Assembly: GCF_000384815.1 (NCBI RefSeq)
Contig: NZ_ARQF01000021.1
Span: 434,001-498,000, forward strand
Origin: Halodesulfovibrio aestuarii DSM 17919 = ATCC 29578
GTDB lineage: Bacteria; Desulfobacterota; Desulfovibrionia; Desulfovibrionales; Desulfovibrionaceae
DNA: 64,000 nt
Direction: 5' to 3'
Below the pieces are notes generated by a model, which did no database searches, was not told where the DNA came from, and saw only the letters and a program-made list of their open reading frames with translations. How positions within the stretch are numbered: position 1 is the stretch's first letter; every line of letters starts with the position of its first letter. Both the position numbers and the translations under genes were made by a program. Shown here piece by piece: positions 1 through 8,802 of this stretch.

Positions 1-297
1 GAGATGCTTTTCAGGACAATGTGCTGTTTTTTATTGCCAATATTGCAGAGGTATGGGGTTGACTCGAACAATCTTGAACCTATTGTAGTGTTGTATCTAT
101 TTGTTCAACATATAGAAAATGGCTGTTGTTTTCAGGACGCTGGGTAACGGTAGCTTTATATATGTACCTGTTGCGCCGTGGGGAAAATATAAGAGTCCCC
201 GTACCGGGTTTGAGTAATACTAAACCGGTGTGCACGGCGCCCATATCGAATTTGATATCCATAAAAAATACGTATTTTTATATAGATAGGGGTGATC
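1..297. other. Gene-free upstream region of the chaperone operon
   Basis: No convincing coding region is visible on either strand. The stretch presumably carries the promoter of the heat-shock operon that begins at 298. An imperfect inverted repeat lies at about 203-229, with arms ACCGG(G)TTT and AAACCGGT around AGTAATACT. It is a plausible operator for the MerR-like CbpM-type protein encoded downstream, but this is inference. I could not find a clear sigma-32 consensus. Confidence 0.5.
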
Positions 298-1239
298 ATG
301 TCTGTTGAGTATAAAGATTATTATAAAATTTTAGGTGTTTCAAAGACCGCAGGGAAAGATGAGATTTCTCGTGCGTTTAAAAAGCTTGCGCGCAAGTACC
401 ACCCTGACCTGAACCCTAATGATAGTGAAGCTGAGAAGAAATTTAAAGAAGTCAACGAAGCGAATGAGGTGCTGAAAGATCCTGAAAAACGTCGCATGTA
501 TGATCAACTTGGCCCTAATTGGCAGCAGGGACAGCAGTTTGGCGGTGGAGGCTACCAGAATATGAATTTTGGTGGTTTCCAGGGCGGCGGTGACTTTAGT
601 GACTTCTTTGAAACTATCTTTGGCGGAGGCGGGGGCTTTCAAGGAGCAGGAGGTTTTCAGGGCTTCGGCGGGCATGGTGGCGGATATGCCAACCGTCCGC
701 AGCGTGGGCGTGATGTAGAGGCCTCTTTATCCTTAACATTAGAAGAAGCATATCATGGCGGTCGTAAATCTATTACACTTTCAGATGCTGGCGGCGGCAC
801 AAAATCACTGGAAGTGAATATTCCGGCCGGTGTAAAAGATGGCGCACGGATTCGTCTATCCGGTCAGGGTGACCATGGATATGCTGGCGGTGGCGCAGGA
901 GACTTGTATCTTAAAGTTACTATTGCTCCGCATCATCGGTTCACTCTTGATGGTCTGAATATTCTTCTCGATTTGCCTCTTTCTCCTTGGGAAGCAGCTC
1001 TGGGCGCAGAGGTTACCGTGCCTACGTTAGATGGCAATGTGAGCTTGCGTATTGCGCCGGGTACCGGCAGCGGTCGTAAGTTGCGCCTGCGTGGAAAGGG
1101 GCTGGGTAACACCTCAAACAAAGGTGACCAGTTTGTACGGATTAAGATTGTTGTTCCGGAATCTACTACAGATAAACAGAAAGAAATGTGGGAAGAGCTT
1201 GCAAAAGAGTTTGAAAGCTTCAGCCCGCGTGATTTTTAG
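298..1239 (+). CDS. cbpA: Curved DNA-binding protein CbpA-like DnaJ-class co-chaperone
   Basis: A 313-residue J-domain protein that would stimulate DnaK ATPase activity and deliver misfolded clients. The N-terminal J domain (about residues 4-70) carries the HPD motif in YHPDLNP. It is followed by a Gly/Phe-rich linker (about 75-140) and the C-terminal beta-sandwich substrate-binding domains. The cysteine zinc finger of classical DnaJ is absent, which places it in the CbpA/type II class. ATG 298 was chosen over an in-frame GTG at 292 because AGGGG at 288-292 sits 5 bases before it. It leads a three-gene cluster with a CbpM-like modulator and clpB, a disaggregation operon arrangement familiar in Desulfovibrionaceae. 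Confidence 0.93.
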   Translation: MSVEYKDYYKILGVSKTAGKDEISRAFKKLARKYHPDLNPNDSEAEKKFKEVNEANEVLKDPEKRRMYDQLGPNWQQGQQFGGGGYQNMNFGGFQGGGDFSDFFETIFGGGGGFQGAGGFQGFGGHGGGYANRPQRGRDVEASLSLTLEEAYHGGRKSITLSDAGGGTKSLEVNIPAGVKDGARIRLSGQGDHGYAGGGAGDLYLKVTIAPHHRFTLDGLNILLDLPLSPWEAALGAEVTVPTLDGNVSLRIAPGTGSGRKLRLRGKGLGNTSNKGDQFVRIKIVVPESTTDKQKEMWEELAKEFESFSPRDF

Positions 1240-1276
1240 TATGACATAATATCTTCGCAAATACGGGAGGCTTGCA

Positions 1277-1606
1277 ATGTCACGTACTATTCTAGAGTTA
1301 CAAGCGATATCTGAAGAATTGCCCGTTCAGTCGGATCGTATTGCGTGGGCTCAATTTTTAGAGCTTACCGGAATTCATCCATCTAAATTGGGTGAGTTGC
1401 TTGAGATGGAATGGATTATTCCTGTGAAGGCTGCGAATGAATATTACTTATTTACTCGCAAAGATGTGTTCCGTGTCCGCAAGCTTCTTCGTATTTGTAA
1501 AGATTTCAGCTTAACCGCAACTGGCGGCTCAATAATTATTGATTTACTTGAACGAGTTGAAGAGTTGGAACGCAAGGTTCATGAGCTTGAGTCTGGCGTG
1601 GAATAA
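1277..1606 (+). CDS. cbpM: CbpM-like chaperone modulator / MerR-type HTH protein
   Basis: A 109-residue protein with an N-terminal winged-helix MerR-like segment and a C-terminal heptad-rich helix ending in ELERKVHELE. It matches the CbpM/HspR group that sits beside J-domain proteins. CbpM in E. coli binds the J domain of CbpA and inhibits it, whereas HspR-type relatives repress heat-shock genes through an inverted repeat. The gene starts 37 bases after cbpA behind GGGAGG and is followed by clpB, so it could regulate the operon, the co-chaperone, or both. The sequence alone does not decide between these roles. Confidence 0.78.
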   Translation: MSRTILELQAISEELPVQSDRIAWAQFLELTGIHPSKLGELLEMEWIIPVKAANEYYLFTRKDVFRVRKLLRICKDFSLTATGGSIIIDLLERVEELERKVHELESGVE

Positions 1607-1660
1607 TACCGCAACTACGATTAGATATTTCACAATGTTCAATGATTCGGAGAGTGCAAT

Positions 1661-4273
1661 ATGGATTTAAATCAGTTTACTGAAAAATCTCAGGCAGCCA
1701 TTAGCGAGGCACAAAACATTGCAATTCGTTTCGGACACCAGCAGGTAGATGTTGATCACCTCGTGCTTGCATTGGTGGATCAGGAACAGGGGCTTGTTAG
1801 GCGTATTTTAGAGCGCGTGAATGTAGACCCTTCCCGTTTTGGGTCTGCGTTGGAAAAAGAAGTTCGTAAAAGACCTTCCGTAAGCGGGCCCGGTGCCAGT
1901 CATGACACTATTCTGGTGACACAGCAGTTAAACCAGTTGCTGGTGCGTGCGCAGGATTTTGCAAAGCGTATGAAAGATGAATTTGTCAGCGTTGAGCATT
2001 TATTTTGTGTCGCGTTAGAACCGCCTATGGCTCCTGCGGTTGCGGCGGTTGTTAAGGCTATGAACGTTTCTTACGAAGAGGTTTTGAAGTCTCTTAACGA
2101 AGTTCGTGGTGCACAGCGTGTTACATCACAGAATCCGGAAGATACCTATGAAGCCTTGATCAAGTATGGTCGTGACCTCGTGGATGAAGCACGCAGAGGA
2201 AAACTTGATCCCGTGATCGGACGCGATTCTGAAATCCGTCGTACCATCCGTATTCTTTCCCGTCGTACAAAAAATAACCCGGTACTCATTGGTGAGGCTG
2301 GTGTTGGTAAGACAGCTATTGTTGAAGGGTTGGCTCATCGCATCCTTAATGGTGATGTGCCTGAAAGTCTGAAGGACAAAAGTCTGTTTGCTCTTGATAT
2401 GGGTGCGCTGATTGCCGGTGCCAAGTATCGTGGTGAATTTGAAGAACGTCTTAAAGCGGTTTTAGCAGAAGTTGAAAAATCTCAAGGCCGTATTTTAATG
2501 TTCATCGATGAACTGCATACCATTGTAGGCGCCGGCAAAACAGAAGGCGCGATGGATGCGGGCAACCTGCTCAAACCTATGCTTGCCCGTGGTGAACTGC
2601 ACTGCATTGGTGCCACCACTCTTGATGAATATCGCAAGTATATTGAAAAAGATCCTGCGCTTGAGCGCCGGTTCCAGCCTCTTGTTGTAGACCAACCGTC
2701 ATTAGAAGATACTATTTCTATTCTGCGTGGTTTGAAGGAACGTTTTGAGGTGCACCACGGTGTGCGTATTAGTGACTCCGCCATTGTGGAAGCTGTAACG
2801 TTGTCCGACAGATATATTGCAGACCGCCAGCTGCCGGATAAGGCTATTGACCTTATTGATGAAGCAGCGGCAATGATCCGGACAGAAATAGACTCAATGC
2901 CTGCGGAACTGGATGAAGCTAACCGTAAGATTATGCAGCTTGAAATTGAGCGTGAGGCACTTCGAAAAGAAACAGACGAAGCCTCACGGGAGCGTTTGGA
3001 AAAGCTTGAAAATGAACTTTCCGAGTTGCGCGGCAGCCATGCAGATCTCATGTCAAAATGGGAAAAAGAGAAGGGCGCAATCGATTCGCAACGGGAATTG
3101 AAAGAGAAAATTGAAGAGACAAAACGCAAAATTGAAGAAGCTGAACGTAATTATGATTTAAATACGGCAGCACAGCTTAAATATTCTGTGTTGAATGATC
3201 TTGAAAACCGTCTGAAACCAGAACAGGACGAAGAGAGCGTTGAAGAGCGGCTGCTTAAAGAAGAAGTTCGTCCGGAAGATGTTGCCGGTATCGTGGCACG
3301 CTGGACAGGTATTCCCGTAACGCGCCTTGTTGAAGCCGAACGTGACAAACTCTTGCGTCTGCCTGTTGAACTGCATGAGCGCGTTGTTGGGCAGGATGAA
3401 GCTGTAGAAGCTGTTTCTGAAGCCGTTCTTCGTTCGCGCGCAGGGCTTTCAGATCCCAACCGTCCAATTGGTTCTTTTATTTTCTTAGGGCCGACCGGCG
3501 TTGGTAAAACAGAGTTGTGTAAGACTCTGGCAGAAGCATTGTTCGATTCTGAAGATAACATTGTACGGCTCGATATGAGCGAGTACATGGAAAAACATAC
3601 GGTTGCACGCCTTATCGGTGCGCCTCCGGGCTATGTTGGTTATGATCAAGGTGGACAGCTTACTGAGGCTGTGCGTCGTAAGCCGTATAGTGTTGTGCTT
3701 TTTGATGAAGTTGAGAAGGCACATCCAGATGTATTCAATACGTTGTTACAGATTCTGGATGATGGCCGCTTGACGGACAGTCAGGGGCGTACTGTTAACT
3801 TTAAGAACACTATTATTATTATGACCTCCAACATTGGTGCGCCACTGTTGCTTGAGGGTATTTCTCCTGACGGATATCTTGCAGAAGGTGTGCGTGATAT
3901 GGTTATGCAGGAATTGCGTAAGCACTTCAGGCCGGAGTTCTTGAACCGTGTAGATGAAACTGTACTCTTTAAGCCGCTGTTGCGTGAGCAGATTAAAGAA
4001 ATTATTGAACTTCTTCTTGGAAGGTTGCGTGGACGGCTGGAAGGTCGTAAGATCACGCTGGAACTTACCGAGGCTGCACGCAATTTTATTGCAGACAATG
4101 CGTACGACCCTGTGTACGGTGCTCGTCCTCTGCGGCGGTATTTGCAGCAGAGGATAGAGACTACGCTTGCGCGCAAGCTTATTGGTGGTGAGTTACGAGA
4201 AGGGCAGCATGTCGTCATCGATGTTGTAACGACTGACGGCGATTTTGATGATCTGCAATTTTCGATTTCGTAA
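1661..4273 (+). CDS. clpB: ATP-dependent disaggregase ClpB
   Basis: An 870-residue Hsp100 protein, close to the usual ClpB length of about 860. The N-terminal repeat domain is followed by a first AAA+ module with Walker A GEAGVGKT and Walker B FIDELHT. A long charged coiled-coil middle domain (about 400-530) distinguishes ClpB from ClpA. The second AAA+ module has Walker A GPTGVGKT and the arginine-rich sensor region GARPLRR. It works with DnaK and the CbpA-type co-chaperone encoded upstream to resolubilise protein aggregates in the cytoplasm. The start at 1661 follows GGAGAG with good spacing. Confidence 0.97.
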   Translation: MDLNQFTEKSQAAISEAQNIAIRFGHQQVDVDHLVLALVDQEQGLVRRILERVNVDPSRFGSALEKEVRKRPSVSGPGASHDTILVTQQLNQLLVRAQDFAKRMKDEFVSVEHLFCVALEPPMAPAVAAVVKAMNVSYEEVLKSLNEVRGAQRVTSQNPEDTYEALIKYGRDLVDEARRGKLDPVIGRDSEIRRTIRILSRRTKNNPVLIGEAGVGKTAIVEGLAHRILNGDVPESLKDKSLFALDMGALIAGAKYRGEFEERLKAVLAEVEKSQGRILMFIDELHTIVGAGKTEGAMDAGNLLKPMLARGELHCIGATTLDEYRKYIEKDPALERRFQPLVVDQPSLEDTISILRGLKERFEVHHGVRISDSAIVEAVTLSDRYIADRQLPDKAIDLIDEAAAMIRTEIDSMPAELDEANRKIMQLEIEREALRKETDEASRERLEKLENELSELRGSHADLMSKWEKEKGAIDSQRELKEKIEETKRKIEEAERNYDLNTAAQLKYSVLNDLENRLKPEQDEESVEERLLKEEVRPEDVAGIVARWTGIPVTRLVEAERDKLLRLPVELHERVVGQDEAVEAVSEAVLRSRAGLSDPNRPIGSFIFLGPTGVGKTELCKTLAEALFDSEDNIVRLDMSEYMEKHTVARLIGAPPGYVGYDQGGQLTEAVRRKPYSVVLFDEVEKAHPDVFNTLLQILDDGRLTDSQGRTVNFKNTIIIMTSNIGAPLLLEGISPDGYLAEGVRDMVMQELRKHFRPEFLNRVDETVLFKPLLREQIKEIIELLLGRLRGRLEGRKITLELTEAARNFIADNAYDPVYGARPLRRYLQQRIETTLARKLIGGELREGQHVVIDVVTTDGDFDDLQFSIS

Positions 4274-4347
4274 TAGGAATATTGCGGATAAAAGCTGCTT
4301 TTGATAATGCACCAGCAATTAATGTAAAGAATATGGAGAGAGTGCAC

Positions 4348-4929
4348 ATGCGACTTTTACATTTACTTGGCGCAGTAGCGCTTCTTTTAGCAACATTCAC
4401 CTCCAGCGTTGCGCTGGCTAAAGGGGAACCTGTTTTGATTAAATTTGAAACCACAATGGGCAACTTTGTTGTTGAACTAGATACAGAAAAAGCTCCTGAA
4501 AGCTCTAAAAACTTCGAGCAGTACGTTCGCGACGGTTTTTACGATGGTACTATTTTCCACCGTGTAATCGATAACTTCATGGTACAGGGCGGCGGTTTTG
4601 ACGCTGACATGAACCAGAAGCCAACCCGTGAGCCAATCAAAAACGAAGCAGACAATGGCCTTGCTAATGATAAATACACCCTTGCAATGGCACGTACTCA
4701 GGATCCTGATTCTGCTACTGCACAGTTCTTTATCAACGTTAAAGATAACGCATTCCTTAACCACTCCGGTAAAACTGTGAGCGGATGGGGCTACGCAGTA
4801 TTCGGTAAAGTTGTAGAAGGTACTGAAGTTATCGACGCAATGAAAGGCGTAAAAACTGGCAGCTTCGGTTTCCATCAGGACGTTCCTGTTGAACAGATTG
4901 CAGTCATTAAAGCATACGTTGTAGAATAG
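4348..4929 (+). CDS. Secreted cyclophilin-type peptidyl-prolyl cis-trans isomerase
   Basis: A 193-residue cyclophilin that accelerates X-Pro bond isomerisation. A signal peptide is evident: a short basic start (MRLL), a hydrophobic stretch and a small-residue cleavage region near VALAKG, so the enzyme should act in the periplasm like PpiA. The cyclophilin core shows FHRVI, FMVQGG and AQFFINV, including the catalytic Arg of FHR. ATG 4348 is preferred over the in-frame ATG at 4333 because GGAGAG at 4335-4340 precedes it and it gives a normal signal peptide. A strong terminator follows at 4976, so it is probably the last gene of its transcript. Confidence 0.92.
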   Translation: MRLLHLLGAVALLLATFTSSVALAKGEPVLIKFETTMGNFVVELDTEKAPESSKNFEQYVRDGFYDGTIFHRVIDNFMVQGGGFDADMNQKPTREPIKNEADNGLANDKYTLAMARTQDPDSATAQFFINVKDNAFLNHSGKTVSGWGYAVFGKVVEGTEVIDAMKGVKTGSFGFHQDVPVEQIAVIKAYVVE

Positions 4930-4975
4930 TACACTTCGTTGCACGAGTTGCGGCGGGGAGATACTTCCTAAAATG

Positions 4976-5012
4976 AAAAGGAGCTTCAGAGAAATCTGAA
5001 GCTCCTTTTTTT
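4976..5012 (+). terminator. Rho-independent terminator after the cyclophilin gene
   Basis: A perfect stem AGGAGCTTCAGA/TCTGAAGCTCCT with a short GAAA loop is followed by a run of seven T residues. It closes the transcript of the upstream isomerase gene. Confidence 0.9.
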
Positions 5013-5106
5013 ATGCTCACCATTTATGGCGGAAATATAAGAATGTATTATGGTCCGTTGGTGCTGCTGTCATCGGAAGGCTGTGTGATGGTTGTGGAAG
5101 AGCACA

Positions 5107-5138
5107 CAAAAAAAGCTCACAGTATTTACTGTGAGCTT
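5107..5138 (-). terminator. Terminator of tRNA-Pro copy 1
   Basis: Reading the minus strand, the stem AAGCTCACAGTA/TACTGTGAGCTT is followed by seven T residues, nine bases downstream of the tRNA 3' end. A sibling of this hairpin follows each of the other five tRNA-Pro copies. Confidence 0.88.
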
Positions 5139-5146
5139 AAAATTCG

Positions 5147-5223
<77 letters not shown>

Positions 5224-5525
5224 TCGCGAAAGTTGTGATAGGGAAATCTGGAGTTAGATGCAAGTAAAAAATGCAAAAAATATCTTTTTTTCATGATATT
5301 GTGCATGATGTAGCGGCCAGCATTCATAGGTTGTAGCATTACTGTATTTGCTGGAGGTAACTATGCTTGCGGTTTGTTGTGTGAAAAATAGGTGGGTATG
5401 GCGAGTTGACTTTGTTCATTTAATCAATACATAACCGCTCGTGTGTGCAGAGGCATCGTCAGGAGTAGTCTCGCCTTTTGCCAAAGGCTGTTCTCCATCG
5501 TTGCTTCTTTACTCTACATTTACAC

Positions 5526-5554
5526 GGGTTGCGTCTGCTCAGGTGTAGCAACCC
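5526..5554 (+). promoter_or_regulatory. Hairpin immediately before the pnuC ribosome-binding site
   Basis: A perfect 7-bp stem GGGTTGC/GCAACCC with a 15-base loop ends 2 bases before the AAAGGGA Shine-Dalgarno sequence of pnuC. No T-run follows, so it is not a terminator. It could modulate translation of the nicotinamide-riboside transporter. I did not recognise a known NAD or preQ1 riboswitch consensus. The rest of 5224-5525 shows no gene. Confidence 0.35.
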
Positions 5555-5567
5555 TAAAGGGAATATG

Positions 5568-6200
5568 ATGGAATTACTTAATTTTGTTTTTGGCTTTGTG
5601 GATGCAATGAGCTGGCCTGAACGTATTTCAATTGCAACAGGGCTTATTTATATTGTGTTGAGTGTGCGACAGAAGCCCTTGTGCTGGCCGATTGGTATTG
5701 TCAGTGTAGGTATCTGGATGGTTGTCGTTTTTAACGGCAGACTTTACATGGATGCGTTTCTTCAGCTTGTGTATGTTGTACTCGGCTTTTATGGCTGGTG
5801 GCAGTGGTTGCGTGGTGGTGAAAATGACACTCCGCTACCGGTGCGCACTGTTGACCGTTCACTTGCGTTGAAGCTTACCTGTGTCGGTATCGTCGGGATC
5901 GGAATTTTCGGATATATATCACAGAATGTGCTGCATGCGGCATTTCCGTGGCTGGACACAGTCACAACTGTTATTAGCCTGATTGCTCAGTATCTGCTGG
6001 CGCGAAAATATTTGGAAAACTGGATACTGTGGATCGTTGCCGATGCAATGTATATCTACATCTACTTTGCAAAAGGCTGGACTGGATACAGCGGGCTTAT
6101 GGCTGTATACACCCTTATGGCTATTGCTGGTCTTTATAGCTGGTATAAGTCTATGCGGGCAGATAGCATCAGTGCTGAGGCAAAATGTCAGACTGCATAG
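5568..6200 (+). CDS. pnuC: Nicotinamide riboside transporter PnuC
   Basis: A 210-residue integral membrane protein with about seven hydrophobic helices. It has typical PnuC signatures: the early RISIATGLIYIVLSVRQ helix, WPIGIVS, the FYGWWQW motif, and a C-terminal ILWIVADAMYIYIYF segment. PnuC proteins move nicotinamide riboside across the inner membrane by facilitated diffusion, driven by its phosphorylation inside. The next gene, overlapping by 16 bases, encodes just such a kinase, so the two form a salvage unit. ATG 5568 (or the adjacent 5565) follows AAAGGGA at 5556-5562. A longer reading from 5478 is unlikely because it runs through the hairpin. Confidence 0.9.
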   Translation: MELLNFVFGFVDAMSWPERISIATGLIYIVLSVRQKPLCWPIGIVSVGIWMVVVFNGRLYMDAFLQLVYVVLGFYGWWQWLRGGENDTPLPVRTVDRSLALKLTCVGIVGIGIFGYISQNVLHAAFPWLDTVTTVISLIAQYLLARKYLENWILWIVADAMYIYIYFAKGWTGYSGLMAVYTLMAIAGLYSWYKSMRADSISAEAKCQTA

Positions 6201-6742
6201 ATACCAATATAACGGCTCCGATAATTCGGATTGTGCTTACCGGTTCGGAATGTACGGGTAAGTCGACATTGGTCAGCATGTTGGGAAAATATTATGGCGT
6301 GCCGCATGTTGAAGAGTATCTGCGTGAGTATTTTATCGCGAATAGGGGAGTGCTTACGCTTGAAGATGCTGTTCCTATTGCTAAAGGGCAGCTTGAGGCT
6401 GAATTGGCAGTAGAAGCCAAACGACCCCCTTTTTTGCTGTGCGATACGAATATGCTTTCGTCGGCTGTGTACAATAAGCATTATTATGGAACGAATCCGG
6501 AGTGGATTGAATCTGTCTTGGCTGATCGGATGTATTCGTTATATATTTTTTGCGGCATAGATATTCCGTGGGAAGATGACGGACAACGAGATAGGCCGGA
6601 AGAGCGCGGATACATGCAGAGCTTATTCCGTAAAGAGCTTAAAGCACGTTGTGCCTCTTTTGTTGAAGTGCAAGGAACGCGACAGGAACGTCTTGCGAGT
6701 GCTGTAAAAGCAATCGATGCGGTACTGTTCGGGAGTTGTTAA
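6185..6742 (+). CDS. nadR: NadR-like ribosylnicotinamide kinase
   Basis: A 185-residue P-loop kinase with Walker A near the start (GSECTGKST) and the NadR-kinase landmarks VEEYLREYF and LLCDTNMLSSAVY. It corresponds to the C-terminal kinase domain of NadR. The HTH repressor and NMN-adenylyltransferase domains of the enteric protein are missing, a form common outside Enterobacteria. It should convert imported nicotinamide riboside to NMN for NAD synthesis and so pull substrate through PnuC. The coding region overlaps pnuC, which suggests translational coupling. A strong terminator at 6754-6801 ends the operon. Confidence 0.88.
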   Translation: MSDCIDTNITAPIIRIVLTGSECTGKSTLVSMLGKYYGVPHVEEYLREYFIANRGVLTLEDAVPIAKGQLEAELAVEAKRPPFLLCDTNMLSSAVYNKHYYGTNPEWIESVLADRMYSLYIFCGIDIPWEDDGQRDRPEERGYMQSLFRKELKARCASFVEVQGTRQERLASAVKAIDAVLFGSC

Positions 6743-6753
6743 CTACTGAAATT

Positions 6754-6801
6754 AAAAAAACAAAGCGTCTCTGTGAAAACACAGGGACGCTTTGTTTTTT
6801 T
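6754..6801 (+). terminator. Rho-independent terminator after nadR
   Basis: The stem CAAAGCGTCTCTGTG/CACAGGGACGCTTTG has an AAAA loop, a T-run on the right and an A-run on the left. It can therefore stop transcription in both directions between nadR and tRNA-Pro copy 2. Confidence 0.9.
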
Positions 6802-6812
6802 GCAGAAGGTAT

Positions 6813-6843
6813 AAAAAAAGCTCACAGTGTTTACTGTGAGCTT
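6813..6843 (-). terminator. Terminator of tRNA-Pro copy 2
   Basis: On the minus strand AAGCTCACAGTAAACACTGTGAGCTT folds into a stem followed by seven T residues, just downstream of the tRNA. Confidence 0.87.
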
Positions 6844-6851
6844 AAAAATCG

Positions 6852-6928
<77 letters not shown>

Positions 6929-7010
6929 TCGCGAAGAATGTAACTAAGGAAAACTGGCGAGACTTGCAAGTAAAAAATGCAGTATTTTTAAAAAATCATC
7001 ACATCTTGGG

Positions 7011-7015
7011 ATGGG
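7011..7015. repeat. 5-bp target-site duplication, left copy (ATGGG)
   Basis: ATGGG directly precedes the TG that opens the prophage. The same 5 bases follow its terminal CA at 41309-41313. A 5-bp duplication is what Mu-family transposition produces. Confidence 0.88.
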
Positions 7016-7190
7016 TGTAGGGGGACACCCGACTTGAGAAATACCGGATAGGCTAGATTTAATAGTACGGATATAGGCTGAATGTAGGACTGATGCGGGC
7101 TTTCGCTGATACGTTGGGCTTGTTTTTGGGCTGAAATCCTAAATGAGAAAAATGCGCTTTTTCGTGTGATTTTGACTTTCGAAATGAGAA
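7016..7190. other. Left prophage end with three transposase-binding-like repeats
   Basis: Repeats related to AAATGAGAA occur at 7034-7042 (diverged, TTGAGAAAT), 7141-7149 and 7182-7190. The opposite orientation (TTCTCATTT) occurs twice at the right end. Two or three sites on the left and two spaced 22 bp apart on the right resemble the L and R binding sites of MuA. Binding is inferred from symmetry with the other end. Confidence 0.7.
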
Positions 7191-7217
7191 AGTTTTTGCA
7201 CGAAAAAGCGCATTTTG
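7148..7217. repeat. Large nested inverted repeat in the left end
   Basis: Arms AAATGCGCTTTTTCGTG (about 7150-7166) and CACGAAAAAGCGCATTT (7199-7215) are perfect complements. Inside them a second inverted pair, ACTTTC/GAAAGT, encloses the 7182 transposase-site-like repeat. No T-run follows. It may be a DNA-level element (enhancer, transpososome accessory site or cruciform) rather than a terminator. Confidence 0.6.
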
Positions 7218-7336
7218 TCGTCCAAAATCAAATGATAATCGACGAGACTAAAGAGGGGTGTCAGTGTTATAAATCATCATACCGCCATTATTGACAAAAA
7301 TAACATGAGGCGGCATTTAGTAAGTAGCTACAAACT

Positions 7337-7373
7337 AAAAAGCGAGGGAAGTGGTACCACATTCCCTCGCTTT
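7337..7373 (-). terminator. Terminator of the leftward repressor gene
   Basis: AAAGCGAGGGAA and TTCCCTCGCTTT form a long stem around GTGGTACCAC. On the minus strand it ends in a run of five T residues, right after the repressor stop codon. Confidence 0.82.
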
Positions 7374-7377
7374 CTCT

Positions 7378-7851
7378 TTAAGCAGTCTTGCGCGCGCTGG
7401 CGGTGCTTTCTGTGCTATCTGTAGTAGCCTTATCTGTAGGCGCGGCGCGGGCTTTCAGCTCACCTTTCAGTAAGCCTATCTCTTCTTTTAGCTTTCCATT
7501 CTCTTTCAAAATTGTCCTGTTTTCAGCATTTAATTCACGCAGCTCTTTTGAGAGTTCGCGCACTTCTTCTCGTTCTTTATCTAAACGCGCTTCCAGCTCA
7601 GTGCACCGGGGGCAGTTTTCTTGATGTGTAGGTTGAGAGCTTTCTTGTCGTCTCTCGCTTTCTATGCCGAGGAGTAACCAGCTCGGAGATGCGTCAAAAT
7701 TTAAGCATATGTTCTCGAGCACTTCAGAAGGCGGAAGGCTCCTACCTTTCTCGTAAGCCCTTAGCGTATTCATGTTTATTCCGATCCGGTCAGCAAATTC
7801 TCTTTGAGAGAGGTTGCCGCGAATTTTACGAATCCTGTCTGCTATTTTCAT
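7378..7851 (-). CDS. Phage repressor, XRE-type HTH with coiled-coil tail
   Basis: A 157-residue protein. The N-terminal 65 residues form an XRE/Cro-C1 helix-turn-helix with LSQREFADRIGINMNTLRAYEKG as the core. The rest is a Glu/Lys/Leu-rich coiled coil (about 90-140) and a low-complexity Ala/Thr tail. The only leftward gene of the early region, it faces repeated AACTTTTGCG sequences, which fits the Mu c repressor role of maintaining lysogeny. No LexA-like S24 peptidase domain is present, so induction would not be by RecA-stimulated self-cleavage. ATG 7851 was chosen over an upstream in-frame TTG at 7866. Confidence 0.82.
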   Translation of the reverse strand: MKIADRIRKIRGNLSQREFADRIGINMNTLRAYEKGRSLPPSEVLENICLNFDASPSWLLLGIESERRQESSQPTHQENCPRCTELEARLDKEREEVRELSKELRELNAENRTILKENGKLKEEIGLLKGELKARAAPTDKATTDSTESTASARKTA

Positions 7852-7852
7852 A

Positions 7853-7964
7853 CGCAAAAGTTCCAAGTGCTAACTTTTGCATAAACTTTTGCGCACACTG
7901 TTAAGTATAATCTTTATGGATATCAATAGGTTAGGTTGAAATCGCATAAAAATAAACTTTTGCG
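7853..7964. promoter_or_regulatory. Operator array and early promoter between repressor and early genes
   Basis: The sequence AACTTTTGC(G) or its complement occurs four times: 7853-7862 (inverted), 7872-7880, 7884-7893 and 7955-7964. A rightward TATAAT at 7906-7911 has its -35 region overlapping the third copy, so a repressor bound there would block early transcription. The arrangement parallels the Mu operator region. The stretch 7965-8107 is AT-rich without a gene. Confidence 0.68.
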
Positions 7965-8119
7965 TCAAATATTGTTGACTTATCGTCAAAATTTAAGCAA
8001 AAAAGAAAGCACGGGCGGTTAAAAAATTAATTCAATTCTTAATTCAATTTTTAACCTGCTCATAACAAGAGGTCAACAAGTCAGTTTGGACGGAATACGT
8101 TGTTAGATTGGACGGTAAA

Positions 8120-8566
8120 ATGATGAGACAGGCAAAATTATTTCAGTACTCGACGCGGGATGAACAAGTGGCGCAGCTTGCGGGAATTCTTCCGCAGATG
8201 CGCGCTGTTATGAACCGCGTCATGAAAGAACAGCCCAACTTGTCCCGTGATCAGCTTGCTGATGAACTGACAGAAATTTCCCACGCTGCTGGTATCCAGT
8301 TGAGCACCAGGAACGCCAAGAGCGTATCGAGAGCCGCACTGGATAAATGGTTGCAACCAGCGGCGAAGGAACACCCCCCACCTATTCTCGCAGTCGTAGC
8401 GTTCTGCATGGCTACGGGAGATGTCTCGCCCCTACAGCCAATTCTACAGGCCGTAGGGTGCGAGATTATGAGTGAGGATGATAAGAAGCTGCGCGACTAT
8501 GCAAGGGCGATTTTGTCAGAGAAGGAAGCGAAGAAGCGTAAGAAACAGTTGGAGGCACAGCTATAA
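8120..8566 (+). CDS. Early phage protein of unknown function, probable regulator
   Basis: A 148-residue, mostly helical, basic protein with no motif I can name with certainty. Its position as the first rightward gene after the operators, and a central segment resembling phage CII-type proteins (two short helices, then AALDKWL), suggest a DNA-binding regulator. It ends in a Lys-rich tail (KEAKKRKKQ). ATG 8120 or 8123 follows GGACGG at 8110-8115. The stop overlaps the next start by one base, so the two are likely translated together. Confidence 0.6.
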   Translation: MMRQAKLFQYSTRDEQVAQLAGILPQMRAVMNRVMKEQPNLSRDQLADELTEISHAAGIQLSTRNAKSVSRAALDKWLQPAAKEHPPPILAVVAFCMATGDVSPLQPILQAVGCEIMSEDDKKLRDYARAILSEKEAKKRKKQLEAQL

Positions 8567-8802
8567 TGGCAACAATTGCAGGGAGAAACCGTAAGCCTTG
8601 GGCGATTCGAGAGTTTTTATATGAACAGGGGCATACAATGTCGTCGCTAGCGAAGGAGGTAGGGGTCTCCGCGGTGCAGGTTAGGAAAACAATTATTGGT
8701 GATGATGATAGTCAGCGAGTTTTAACAGCCCTAGTCGAAATGGGGTGTCCTTTAAAGCCGCTGAGTTTGCCGGATACTATGAAACTGAGAGAGGTGGTGT
8801 GA
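8566..8802 (+). CDS. Small Ner-like HTH DNA-binding protein
   Basis: A 78-residue basic protein with a compact helix-turn-helix (MSSLAKEVGVSAVQVRKTI) preceded by RKPWAIREFL. Size, place and fold match Mu Ner, the early negative regulator that turns down both early and repressor promoters. The match to Ner is by position and motif only. It is coupled by one-base overlaps to the genes on both sides. Confidence 0.65.
   Translation: MATIAGRNRKPWAIREFLYEQGHTMSSLAKEVGVSAVQVRKTIIGDDDSQRVLTALVEMGCPLKPLSLPDTMKLREVV

Noticed and set aside
3151-3588. Long Ser/Arg-rich frames opposite clpB
   Set aside because: They are mirror frames of a strongly coding gene with low-complexity composition and no start signals.
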